This document shows, one piece after another, positions 1 to 6,945 of a stretch of 27,656 bases of DNA. The position numbers and the translations under genes were made by a program. The DNA is from a virus. Each line of letters starts with the position of its first letter. The first letter of the stretch is position 1. Under the pieces are notes generated by a model, which was not told the DNA's origin, made no database searches, and worked only from the letters and a program-made list of their open reading frames with translations. The stretch is taken from positions 1 through 27,656 of the IMG/VR virus record IMGVR_UViG_3300008113_000820; one strand, given 5' to 3'.

Positions 1-8
1 GGCGCTTC

Positions 9-332
9 TCAGCCATCGGACACCTCGTTCTTGGTGCGGACACCGAGGCGGGCGCCTTCGGCCAGGTCCACGAGGTGCGCGACCCACTCCGAGGGCGTGG
101 TCGGCTCGCCGGGCAGCCCAGAGGGCGTCGTGGCGAACGCCGTGCCGAAGCCGCGGACGTGGCGCAGGGTCGGCATGCGGATGCCGTGGATCACGCGCGA
201 GACCTCGGGCTGCGTGAGCCCACCGCGGCGCGCGAGCTCGGCAAAGGACCAGTGGCGTGCCTTGCGATGGCGCTCGACGAGTAGGATGAAGGGGTCACTC
301 TCGGGTGAGATGACTGACTTGATTTCGGACAC
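9..332 (-). CDS. XRE/Cro-CI family HTH DNA-binding protein (repressor-like)
   Basis: A 107-aa protein with a helix-turn-helix at about residues 20-55; WSFAELARRGGLTQPEVSRV is a good XRE-type HTH (scaffold helix, turn, recognition helix), followed by GIRMPTLRHV. The start is GTG at 332-330, chosen because an excellent Shine-Dalgarno AAGGAGG lies 5 nt upstream (338-344). No obvious dimerisation or peptidase domain follows, so it is shorter than lambda CI. It is transcribed leftward, divergently from the replication operon, from a promoter at 354-382 whose -35 box sits beside that of the rightward promoter. Inference: it autoregulates and controls the helicase-led operon. A Cro-like or antitoxin-type regulator is also possible. 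Confidence 0.85.
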   Translation of the reverse strand: MSEIKSVISPESDPFILLVERHRKARHWSFAELARRGGLTQPEVSRVIHGIRMPTLRHVRGFGTAFATTPSGLPGEPTTPSEWVAHLVDLAEGARLGVRTKNEVSDG

Positions 333-353
333 GGGAGCCTCCTTGGCTGTTGG

Positions 354-382
354 AGCCTACCCTACCCGAACCGGAGCGTCAA
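354..382 (-). promoter_or_regulatory. Leftward sigma70-like promoter for the HTH gene
   Basis: Read on the minus strand: -35 TTGACG (382-377), 17-nt spacer, -10 TAGGCT (359-354). The expected start near 347 gives a leader of about 15 nt holding the AAGGAGG site. The sequence TTGACGCTCCGGT recurs at the 6479 and 9773 promoters. Confidence 0.65.
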
Positions 383-393
383 CTTTCCTTGAC
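378..393. promoter_or_regulatory. Candidate operator between divergent promoters
   Basis: GTCAACTTTCCTTGAC is an inverted repeat, GTCAA-N6-TTGAC. It is formed by the two back-to-back -35 boxes, whose edges are 6 nt apart. A single protein bound here would block both promoters. The neighbouring HTH protein is the natural candidate, but this is inference. Confidence 0.45.
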
Positions 394-417
394 AGGGCGG
401 TTGAGGGCCGATACCTC
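389..417 (+). promoter_or_regulatory. Rightward sigma70-like promoter for the helicase operon
   Basis: -35 TTGACA (389-394), exactly 17 nt, -10 TACCTC (412-417). The predicted start near 424 leaves about 15 nt before the ATG at 439. The spacer begins GGGCGGT, as in the promoter at 12195 (TTGACG, 17 nt, TACCTT), so the two look related. Confidence 0.65.
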
Positions 418-438
418 TGGAGCACCACCGAGAGGACC

Positions 439-2370
439 ATGAGCATCAGCAGCATGTGGGACCAGCCCCACTACACCTACAGAGTCGCCCCCGACTACGC
501 CCAGCACGCCGCTGCCGTAGAGACGCACTGTCCCGGCACACTCGCATGGGCGGTGCGCGGTCGTCGTCGCTATCGCCTCACTCGTAACGAGTGGCCCGAC
601 GATGGGCTACCCTCGCACGTCGAGATCTACGCGCCCGTGCACGCGGCGTTCGTCGTCGAGCACTTCCTCAACGGCTGGGGCGTCTCGTTCGCCGCAGAGG
701 AGCGGATGGGCGCGGCGGCGGTTCTGCCGTGGCCCACGACCCCGGAAGCACTGGACCGCTGCGCTCGCCAAGGGGCGGACCTCATCGCGCAAGAAGTGAA
801 GCTGGGAGAGCTCAAGCCTCACGTCGCCGACATGGCGACGCCGTACCAGAAGCGCAGCGCAGCCTGGGCCGCGAGCCGTCCGTGGGTCATGAACGTGTGG
901 CCGTGCGGCAGCGGCAAGACCGTGGGCGCGCTCATCGACGCGCTGACGCGCGAGGGCACCGTCCTCGTCATCTGCCCAGCCAAGGCCCGCCACGTCTGGT
1001 GGACGCAGGTCCAGCAGTACACGAACATCCTGCCGTGGCGCCTCATCCCCGAGAGCGAGCGGCGCAAGAAGGACATGACGTGGCAACAGTACGAGGCGCA
1101 CTGCGCCGCGACGGGCCAGCGCCGGTTCATCATCGTCGGGGCCGAGAGCCTCAACGACAACGCCGAGTTCGTGATGAACCTCAGCCCCGAGGTCCTCATC
1201 CTCGACGAGCTGCACATCCACGGGCAGAGCAAGCGCTGGAAGGCCGTGCAGGAGAAGGACGGCAAGGTCGGCTTCACCCGACGCCAGACCGCCTCGGGCG
1301 ACAAGGACGCGTGGTCGGTCGCCATCATGGACATCAGCCGGCTGCCGAGCCTGAGCCTGCGTGTGGGCCTCACCGCCACGCCGCTCGACGACGGACGCCC
1401 CAAGCGCCTCTGGGCGCAGCTCGACCTGCTCACCCCGGGCGGCTTCGCGCACAGCTACCGACGCTTCGCGGAGCGGTACTGCGACGCGGTACCGAACCCC
1501 TACGGCGGCATCGACGACAAGGGCAGCAGCAACATCGAGGAGCTCCGCGCCCGCTGCTCGTTCTTCACGCACGAGGTCCCCTACACCGAGAGCCACTCGA
1601 GCCTGCCCCCGACGCGCATCCAGGTCGTCTACCTGCCGGTCTCCGCGCAGGACAAGCCGGAGCGCTACGATGACGCACAGACCTTCGATCAAGCCATCAA
1701 ACAGCTTGCACGACAGGCCCGAGGTGAGTATGAAGATGTGCCGGCGCGGGAACGTCTCATCGAGGCGCGTCTCGCGGAGGCGAGCAGTCGAAAGCGCAGC
1801 TACGTCGTCGCCGAGGTCCTTGAAGGGCTGAAGGGCGGGGGCAAGGTCATCGTGTTCACTGCACGCCGCCGGGAAGCCGAGCGCTGGGGCGACGCGATCC
1901 GCAAGGTCGTGAGCGCCAGCGACGAGGTGAAGAACGCGACGGTCTGGGTTGGGCACGGCGGCGTAAGCGAGCCGGAGCGCAACGACATGATCGACGGGTT
2001 CCGAAGCAGCGCCGGTCCCTGCTGTTTGGTGGGGACCGGCCAAGCCTTCGGGATCGCAGTGGACGGGATGCAGACCGCCGACCTCGCGATCTTCGCCATG
2101 CTTCCGTGGAAGCCCGGTGACTTCCTTCAGTGGCGTGGCCGGTTCGACCGGCATGGCGGACGGGCCACGCTGCTGAAGGTTGTCGTCGCGTCTGCGACCT
2201 ACGACGAGCGCGTCGTCGAGATCCTCACCGACAAGTTCGGTCCCATCGAGCAGTTCCTCGAGGCGGACGAGCTCGACGGCATGGGCGAGAAGCTGCTCGG
2301 CATGGAAGACCGCGAGTCCCTCGTGGACGACGTGGTCGGCAAGCTGTTCGTCGTGGACGAGGAGGACTAG
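439..2370 (+). CDS. SNF2-like superfamily 2 DNA helicase/translocase
   Basis: A 643-aa protein starting at ATG 439, with AGAGG 4-8 nt upstream and the promoter just before; the open frame extends further left but there it lies over the divergent HTH gene. ATPase motifs are in order: Walker A CGSGKT (156-161), DEAH-like box DELH (256-259) and motif III LTATP (311-315). An SNF2-type stretch follows (LWAQLDLLTPGGF, then FAERYC), and in the second RecA lobe an arginine motif QWRGRFDR (564-571). The N-terminal ~140 residues are unassigned. Expected role: ATP-driven DNA remodelling or unwinding in phage replication or recombination. It heads an operon with a nuclease and a RecA-fold ATPase, which supports a recombination role. 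Confidence 0.9.
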   Translation: MSISSMWDQPHYTYRVAPDYAQHAAAVETHCPGTLAWAVRGRRRYRLTRNEWPDDGLPSHVEIYAPVHAAFVVEHFLNGWGVSFAAEERMGAAAVLPWPTTPEALDRCARQGADLIAQEVKLGELKPHVADMATPYQKRSAAWAASRPWVMNVWPCGSGKTVGALIDALTREGTVLVICPAKARHVWWTQVQQYTNILPWRLIPESERRKKDMTWQQYEAHCAATGQRRFIIVGAESLNDNAEFVMNLSPEVLILDELHIHGQSKRWKAVQEKDGKVGFTRRQTASGDKDAWSVAIMDISRLPSLSLRVGLTATPLDDGRPKRLWAQLDLLTPGGFAHSYRRFAERYCDAVPNPYGGIDDKGSSNIEELRARCSFFTHEVPYTESHSSLPPTRIQVVYLPVSAQDKPERYDDAQTFDQAIKQLARQARGEYEDVPARERLIEARLAEASSRKRSYVVAEVLEGLKGGGKVIVFTARRREAERWGDAIRKVVSASDEVKNATVWVGHGGVSEPERNDMIDGFRSSAGPCCLVGTGQAFGIAVDGMQTADLAIFAMLPWKPGDFLQWRGRFDRHGGRATLLKVVVASATYDERVVEILTDKFGPIEQFLEADELDGMGEKLLGMEDRESLVDDVVGKLFVVDEED

Positions 2371-2373
2371 GCC

Positions 2374-2565
2374 ATGCTGACATTGTGTGCTGACCCTCGC
2401 TGCACGGCGGCCGGCAAGTGCTGGCGCGCGCAGTACGAGCGATACGGCAACGCGCCCGGCCTGAACTACGGGCCGCGCTGCACCCCCGCTGTCGCCGACG
2501 CCTATCGTGCCGTCATCCGCAACTTGCATGAGGGCCTGGGCCTCACCAAGAAGGAGAAGCCATGA
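2374..2565 (+). CDS. Small cysteine-containing protein, unknown function
   Basis: A 63-aa protein whose ATG follows the helicase stop by 3 nt; its ribosome site GAGGAGG lies inside the end of the helicase gene. The N-terminal half has four Cys (LCADPRC, GKCW, PRC), which could bind a metal, though spacing does not match a standard zinc finger. The C-terminus is basic (LTKKEKP) and its stop overlaps the next start by 4 nt (ATGA), indicating translational coupling to the nuclease. I do not recognise the family. Confidence 0.7.
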   Translation: MLTLCADPRCTAAGKCWRAQYERYGNAPGLNYGPRCTPAVADAYRAVIRNLHEGLGLTKKEKP

Positions 2566-3521
2566 AGATGCTCATCGACGCCGGCAAGTCGAGCCGCGGC
2601 TGGAGCCGCATCGGCAACTTCGCGAAGTGCCCCCAGCTCTTCGCCTACCTCTACCGCATCGACGGCACGAACCTCGCGCCGCCCATCGAGGCGCTCGCCA
2701 AGGGATCCATCGGGCACACGCTCCAGGCGCATCTGCACGCCATCTGGGGCGCAGGGCAGCCCCAGGGCGTGATGGTCGACGAGACCATGTACCACGACCC
2801 CAGCGTGTTCATGGACCCCGAGGACGCGGCGCAGGCGTGGTGCGACAAGTACGGCAGCCACGAGCTGCTGCCGCAGATGTTCAAGGTGTTCCGCGCCTAC
2901 CTCGCGAAGTTCCCCGAGAGCCCCGGTGACGTCATCGCTGTCGAGGCCCCGGTCACCGCGGTGCTGGGCACCCTGCGCGGGCAGTGGGGTCTGTGGGTCG
3001 GGGAAGAGAGGGGCGGCGAGTGGCGGAGCCTTGATGGTGCCTGCATCGAGGTGACGCCGCTGCACATGCCCGACCACCGAGAACATGGGCGTCCGATCAC
3101 GCTCACTCGCCGCATCGACCTCGTAACACGCGACAAGTCCGGTCGCTACTACATCTGGGACCATAAGCACCAGGCCAGCGTGAACGGCAAGAGCAGCGCC
3201 GAAGCCTACGCCATCGACGGCGGCTTCGCGGCGTTCCGCATCATGGGCAAGCAGCTCTACGGCGAGGCGTTCGGCGGCGTCTCGCTCAACCTCATCAGCT
3301 CGACCCAGCCCGGCAAGGTCGTGCGCGAGCAGGTCCCCTCGACGCCCCACCGCGACGCCGGCTTCGCGAAGTGGCTGTGGTGGGCCGAGCACCAGATCGC
3401 GCAGCTCGACCTCACGACCGATCCGTGGGAGTGGCCGAAGGCCCAGAACGAGCTCTCGTGTTATGGACGGTACGGAGCCTGTGCCGGGCTCAACCTCTGC
3501 TCCCTCGGCCCTCGGGCTTGA
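2562..3521 (+). CDS. Cas4/RecB-like PD-(D/E)XK nuclease, probable Fe-S protein
   Basis: A 319-aa protein. The catalytic core matches the RecB/Cas4 layout: GxxxH (G48, H52), an Asp in RRIDLV (D186), then the D-x-K of WDHKH (D200, K202). One Cys near the N-terminus (C23, AKCP) and three at the C-terminus (C300, C307, C313) match the four-Cys cluster that holds a [4Fe-4S] centre in Cas4 and AddB. There is no CRISPR array or other cas gene nearby, so a phage recombination or end-processing exonuclease is likelier than CRISPR adaptation. It lies between the SNF2-like helicase and a RecA-fold ATPase. Activity is inferred from motifs. Confidence 0.85.
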   Translation: MKMLIDAGKSSRGWSRIGNFAKCPQLFAYLYRIDGTNLAPPIEALAKGSIGHTLQAHLHAIWGAGQPQGVMVDETMYHDPSVFMDPEDAAQAWCDKYGSHELLPQMFKVFRAYLAKFPESPGDVIAVEAPVTAVLGTLRGQWGLWVGEERGGEWRSLDGACIEVTPLHMPDHREHGRPITLTRRIDLVTRDKSGRYYIWDHKHQASVNGKSSAEAYAIDGGFAAFRIMGKQLYGEAFGGVSLNLISSTQPGKVVREQVPSTPHRDAGFAKWLWWAEHQIAQLDLTTDPWEWPKAQNELSCYGRYGACAGLNLCSLGPRA

Positions 3522-3582
3522 GGGTGCGCCTCGTCGTCTGTGGCCCTACGACGGGGTGGATCAACGGGCCGGAGACCACCAC

Positions 3583-4575
3583 ATGAGCGAAACGCAGCAA
3601 CCGTCGGTGATGATCACCGTCTACGGGAAACCCAAGAAGAAGAAGACCAGCGACGTGCTGGCCGCGTTCCCGACCGCGCTCTGCATCGGTGTGCCGAGCG
3701 CCATCGCGCTCGTCGCCGAGAACGAGCTGGGGTTCACCCCCGCCATCCACCCCGAGCCGCCGCAGACCCTGCCGGAGCTCGTGGGGCTCCTCGACTACCT
3801 GTCGCGCAGCGGGATGGCGAAGCAGTACGGCGCCGTGTTCATCGACGACGCGAGCCACATCTGCGACCGCAGCCTCGCCGTCTGGCACGAGGAAGCGCCG
3901 CTCGGCAAGAGCGGGAAGAAGGACAAGTTCTACGCCTACCAGCAGCTCAACAAGTACCTGCTGGCGATGTCGGGCCTCGCCCGCCACATGGGCGTGCACC
4001 TCGTCTTCACGTTCCACGAGCGCCCCCCGGGCACGGACAGCGACGGCTTCTTCCAGCCGGGCGGCCCGAGCCTGGGCTCGAGGAAGCAGACCGAGATCCT
4101 TCCGTCGTGGTGCGACATCAACGTGCGCGCGATGGTCGACTCGACCTACCCCGACCCGTGGTTCCCGGGCACCTACTTCTGCGACCCCACGAACCCCGAG
4201 TGGGTGACGGGCGACCGGACGGGCGTGTGCTGGGCGAAGACCCCGGGCAACCTGCGCGAGATCCTGCGTGCGTCGGCGGGCGGCTACGTCCCGGCTCGCG
4301 TGCCTGGGCTCGAGTGGCAGGACGACGTGGCCGAGGAGCTGGCTCAGAAGATTTTTGAGACCGGCGATGTGCGCGGTAGCATCGAGAAGATCGCGGCCAC
4401 GCACCCCCGCTTCAGCGACGGGACTTCGCAGATTCATCTCCGTTGGGCTTGCCAAGACGGTATTGCCCGGGCTACCTTCATGAAGCGCAAGGCGAGGAAC
4501 CTCTTCGACCTCGCGCCCAAGGAAGAGGCCAAGAAGGGTGGAGGCGTGCCAGTGCCGCCCCCTTCCGCAACCTGA
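3583..4575 (+). CDS. RecA-fold ATPase, Sak4-like, with degenerate Walker A
   Basis: A 330-aa protein. The start is ATG 3583 because of GGAGACCACCAC directly upstream, the same 15-nt unit that precedes the gene at 12310; an earlier in-frame ATG at 3463 would overlap the nuclease. After a beta strand (VMITVYG) comes GKPKKKKT (G15-T22), where a P-loop is expected; the second Gly of GxxxxGK[ST] is replaced by Lys. Walker B is AVFIDDASH (D88, D89). Next come a long helical segment and LVFTFHERPPG, as in phage AAA/RecA-like recombination ATPases (Sak4 type). The tail is basic then proline-rich. Expected role: strand annealing or exchange with the neighbouring ssDNA-binding-like protein. ATP binding may be altered. 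Confidence 0.65.
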   Translation: MSETQQPSVMITVYGKPKKKKTSDVLAAFPTALCIGVPSAIALVAENELGFTPAIHPEPPQTLPELVGLLDYLSRSGMAKQYGAVFIDDASHICDRSLAVWHEEAPLGKSGKKDKFYAYQQLNKYLLAMSGLARHMGVHLVFTFHERPPGTDSDGFFQPGGPSLGSRKQTEILPSWCDINVRAMVDSTYPDPWFPGTYFCDPTNPEWVTGDRTGVCWAKTPGNLREILRASAGGYVPARVPGLEWQDDVAEELAQKIFETGDVRGSIEKIAATHPRFSDGTSQIHLRWACQDGIARATFMKRKARNLFDLAPKEEAKKGGGVPVPPPSAT

Positions 4576-4621
4576 TCCTCTGGCATCATCAACGTCAAGA
4601 CCACCGTCAGTGAGGTACAGC

Positions 4622-5224
4622 ATGTCCTTCAGCATCAACGGCGCCAGCTTCAAGGGCGTCTCCACCCTCGGTTCTTCCCAGCCCGAGGCCGGCTACTACG
4701 AGGTCTCCGGCCTCCAGATCGAGCAGAAGGCCGGCGACAAGGCGGATGCCCGTCGCTTCCACGTCGAGTTCCCGAACGGCTTCAAGATGTTCGAGTTCCT
4801 CCACCTCCCGGTCGAGGGCCTCGAGAAGAAGAGCTTCAACGGCCGCCTCGCCGCCATGAAGACCATCCTCTCCAGCTTCGGCTTCAGCGCCGAGGACATC
4901 GAGAGCAACGAGATCTCCGACGCGTGGTTCGTGTCCGAGAGCAACGGCGGCCGCAAGGCGTTCGTCGAGTTCGTGCCCGGCCAGCAGGGCGTGCAGGGCT
5001 CCTACGCCCGCATCAACAAGTTCCTCACGAAGGAGCAGTACGAGAAGGCGGTCGCCTCGGGCTCCAAGCCCGTGTCCCGCGACGCCGGCACCCGTCCGTC
5101 CGTCCCGGGCGCCATCCCCGCGGCGCCTTCCGCCGCGGCCGGCACGCCGGTCAGCACCGTGGCCCCGGCTCCCGCCGGCGGTCTGCGCCTGCCCCCGCCC
5201 CCCGCGGTCGGCGTCGCTCGCTGA
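4622..5224 (+). CDS. Probable phage single-stranded-DNA-binding-like protein
   Basis: A 200-aa protein; GAGG (4612-4615) sets the start at ATG 4622. The first ~150 residues look beta-rich and compact, with a GxY-type strand, an AMKTILSSFGF helix and a strand GGRKAFVEFVPGQ ending in YARINKF. This resembles phage DUF669/SSB-type proteins. The last ~45 residues are low-complexity Ala/Pro/Gly, a flexible tail, but without the acidic tip of classical SSBs. Its position directly after the RecA-fold ATPase supports a partner role. I recognise the pattern, not a specific family, so the function is an inference. Confidence 0.45.
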   Translation: MSFSINGASFKGVSTLGSSQPEAGYYEVSGLQIEQKAGDKADARRFHVEFPNGFKMFEFLHLPVEGLEKKSFNGRLAAMKTILSSFGFSAEDIESNEISDAWFVSESNGGRKAFVEFVPGQQGVQGSYARINKFLTKEQYEKAVASGSKPVSRDAGTRPSVPGAIPAAPSAAAGTPVSTVAPAPAGGLRLPPPPAVGVAR

Positions 5225-5251
5225 TCCGCCCCTGACGAGGGGATCGTAGAC

Positions 5252-5316
5252 CTGGGCCTGCAACGGGTGCCTACTGCGGCTTCGTCGAGTAGGTACTCCT
5301 TGCAGCTCTGTCCCAG
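5252..5316 (+). other. Long intergenic hairpin (structured RNA candidate)
   Basis: Arms 5259-5275 and 5288-5304 are each 17 nt. 14 positions pair by Watson-Crick, two more as G-U, and one is a mismatch, around a 12-nt loop. A further helix CTGGG (5252-5256) with CCCAG (5312-5316) extends the stem below an asymmetric internal loop. It lies downstream of the SSB-like gene and just ahead of a separate terminator, so it could be a processing site, a small RNA 3' end or an attenuator. Confidence 0.5.
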
Positions 5317-5332
5317 CGAGAACGTAAGCTCG

Positions 5333-5363
5333 GCCCCGCCCTCGTGGCGGGGCGTCTTCGTTT
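5333..5363 (+). terminator. Rho-independent terminator
   Basis: A perfect 8-bp GC stem, GCCCCGCC (5333-5340) and GGCGGGGC (5346-5353), with loop CTCGT, then the fairly T-rich GTCTTCGTTT. It closes the helicase-to-SSB operon. The next gene starts at 5395 with its own ribosome site. Confidence 0.65.
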
Positions 5364-5394
5364 GTGATAGCATCGTCGTGACTGGAGGCCGCGC

Positions 5395-6027
5395 ATGGCT
5401 GAGTACTACGACATGAAGGACAAGATGCGGCGCGCGGCTCAGGACGAGCAAGCTGCTCGGTTCAAGGCGACCACCGGCAACGATCCTTACGCGACTGAGA
5501 TCATCGCCGGCGAGAGCCGTGTCGCCGCGCCCCCGCGCGTTGCGGCACCCGACGCCGGCCCACAGGGAACCGTCCGCGGTGTCCCCGAGGGGATGACTGC
5601 CGAGTACTACGCTCCTCAACCCCCGGCTCCCGCTCCGGCCGCGTCGCCCGCTGACGAGCTCGTGGCTCGCGTTCGTCGTGCCTATGACAGGGCCAGGAGC
5701 GCTGAAGCGGCGACTAAGAGCACCAAGCAGTTCTACAGGACCGCTGGGACGGCTTTAGGGGCGGCCGTCGGCGGCGGCCTTGCCGGGCCCCCAGGAGCGA
5801 TAGCCGGGGCGCCTTTGGGCATGGCGGCGGGAGGGTTCGCCGAAGACCTCGCGTCCGAGGACTCCGAGTCCGAGTACGAGGCGGCTCGCGCCGCGAAGCG
5901 TGAGGCGGAACGGGCCTTGATCGACGGCTTCCGCGCAGGGACGATCAGCCAAGAAGACCTCGACGCAGCGATGAAGCGGTATGACTTGGTCTGGACCAAC
6001 CCCCTCACCCGTACAGGCCAGAAGTAG
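5395..6027 (+). CDS. Unknown protein with glycine-zipper segment
   Basis: A 210-aa protein; ATG 5395 has GGAGG 6 nt upstream. Charged N-terminus, a Pro/Ala-rich linker (about residues 70-85), and a coiled or helical stretch (ELVARVRRAYDRARSAEAA). Then comes a Gly/Ala-rich hydrophobic segment ALGAAVGGGLAGPPGAIAG of glycine-zipper type, able to insert into or pack in a membrane. The C-terminus is helical and charged. AEYY occurs twice, at the N-terminus and before the linker. There is no signal peptide. A virion-associated or membrane-active role is possible, but I do not recognise the family. Confidence 0.75.
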   Translation: MAEYYDMKDKMRRAAQDEQAARFKATTGNDPYATEIIAGESRVAAPPRVAAPDAGPQGTVRGVPEGMTAEYYAPQPPAPAPAASPADELVARVRRAYDRARSAEAATKSTKQFYRTAGTALGAAVGGGLAGPPGAIAGAPLGMAAGGFAEDLASEDSESEYEAARAAKREAERALIDGFRAGTISQEDLDAAMKRYDLVWTNPLTRTGQK

Positions 6028-6036
6028 GAGTCTCGC

Positions 6037-6468
6037 ATGCTGCTCTCCGCCCTGCTGAACCTGTGGGCCGACCTTCGGGCCGCGCACCACCTCTACTGGA
6101 CCCTGCACTGGCAGGCCCGTGGCCCGTCGTTCTACGGCGACCACAACCTGTTCGCGGGTCTGTACCAGGAGAAGGCGGGGCAGATCGACGCTCTGGCGGA
6201 GATCATCGCGGCGCACTACGGCAGCGACAAGCTCGACCCCATCAAGGCGTGGGCCGCTGCGATGCCGAAGGTCGAGCAGCTCACCGCGGGCCAGAGCGCG
6301 GTGAAGATCGCCGAGTACGTCATCCAGTGCTGCGAGAGCACCAACGAGCTCATCCTCGAGAGCGGCGAGTGCCCCTACCCGGCGGGCCTCAGCAACTTCG
6401 TGAGCGACCTGTCCACGAAGAACATCAAGGACCTGTACATGCTGAAGCAGCGCTTCGGCTCGAAGTAG
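6037..6468 (+). CDS. Dps/ferritin-like protein
   Basis: A 143-aa protein; AGGAG (6026-6030) overlaps the upstream stop. Residues ~17-55 follow the Dps signature: HHLYWTLHWQARG, SFYGDHNLF, then LYQEKAGQIDALAEII. These correspond to the HW..G.F..H..F..YxE....D.xAE metal-site helices of Dps-family miniferritins. At 143 aa it is a little short for a Dps (about 150-180) and lacks a long basic N-terminal tail, so DNA binding is less certain than the four-helix fold. Established role of the family: ferrous iron oxidation and storage in a 12-mer and protection of DNA from peroxide. Carriage on a phage-like segment is unusual. Confidence 0.75.
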   Translation: MLLSALLNLWADLRAAHHLYWTLHWQARGPSFYGDHNLFAGLYQEKAGQIDALAEIIAAHYGSDKLDPIKAWAAAMPKVEQLTAGQSAVKIAEYVIQCCESTNELILESGECPYPAGLSNFVSDLSTKNIKDLYMLKQRFGSK

Positions 6469-6472
6469 CCGC

Positions 6473-6501
6473 TTGCCATGACGCTCCGGTAAGGATACCG
6501 G
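6473..6501 (+). promoter_or_regulatory. Promoter for the methyltransferase-polymerase unit; possibly leaderless
   Basis: TTGCCA (6473-6478), 17 nt, TACCGG (6496-6501). The spacer contains TGACGCTCCGGTAAGG, shared with the 9773 promoter, and an inverted repeat CCGGTA-AGGA-TACCGG (6486-6501) that may be an operator. The start expected 7 nt after the -10 box is the A of the ATG at 6508, and there is no Shine-Dalgarno, so the transcript may be leaderless. Confidence 0.55.
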
Positions 6502-6507
6502 GGCTCC

Positions 6508-6945
6508 ATGAACACCGACCTCATGTTCTCCTCGGCCACGGACCAGTGGGCGACGCCTCGGGCGTTCTTCGACCAGTGGAACGAGATCTTCCGGTTCACG
6601 CTTGACGTGTGCGCGGACGCCGCCAACGCGAAGTGCGCTCGGTACTTCACGCGCGAAGACAACGGGCTGGCGCAAGACTGGGGCCAGGACGTGTGCTGGA
6701 TGAACCCACCCTACGGCCGAGAGATCGGGCGCTGGGTGGCGAAGGCGTATCGGGAGAGCCGGGCCGGCGCGACCGTCGTCTGCCTGCTTCCTGCGCGCAC
6801 GGACACGGCGTGGTGGCACGACTACATCATCCCGATGGCGAAGGTGACGTTCATCCGCGGTCGGCTGAAGTTCGGGGACGCCACGAGCGGTGCGCCGTTC
6901 CCGTCTGCGGTCGCCGTCTTCTACCCACCGAAGGTGGTCCCGTGA
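6508..6945 (+). CDS. Phage Dam-type DNA N6-adenine methyltransferase
   Basis: A 145-aa protein. It carries the catalytic motif IV NPPY (66-69, WMNPPYG), and upstream TLDVCADAANAKC, the conserved Asp/Cys motif of the phage Dam (PF05869-type) family. The opening DQWATPRAFFDQWN is also typical of that family. It should transfer a methyl group from S-adenosylmethionine to adenine, probably shielding phage DNA from host restriction. The specificity is not readable from sequence. The GTG of the polymerase overlaps its stop by 4 nt (GTGA), so the two are translationally coupled. No restriction partner is adjacent, so it is an orphan enzyme. Confidence 0.9.
   Translation: MNTDLMFSSATDQWATPRAFFDQWNEIFRFTLDVCADAANAKCARYFTREDNGLAQDWGQDVCWMNPPYGREIGRWVAKAYRESRAGATVVCLLPARTDTAWWHDYIIPMAKVTFIRGRLKFGDATSGAPFPSAVAVFYPPKVVP

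Noticed and set aside
31-438. N-terminal extension of the helicase to an ATG at 31
   Set aside because: It overlaps the divergent HTH gene and both promoters; ATG 439 has the ribosome site and follows the promoter.
607-2529. A 640-codon minus-strand open frame
   Set aside because: Antisense to the SNF2-like helicase, whose motifs are unambiguous.
2562-3521. CRISPR adaptation system suggested by the Cas4-like nuclease
   Set aside because: No repeat-spacer array and no cas1, cas2 or effector genes are present.
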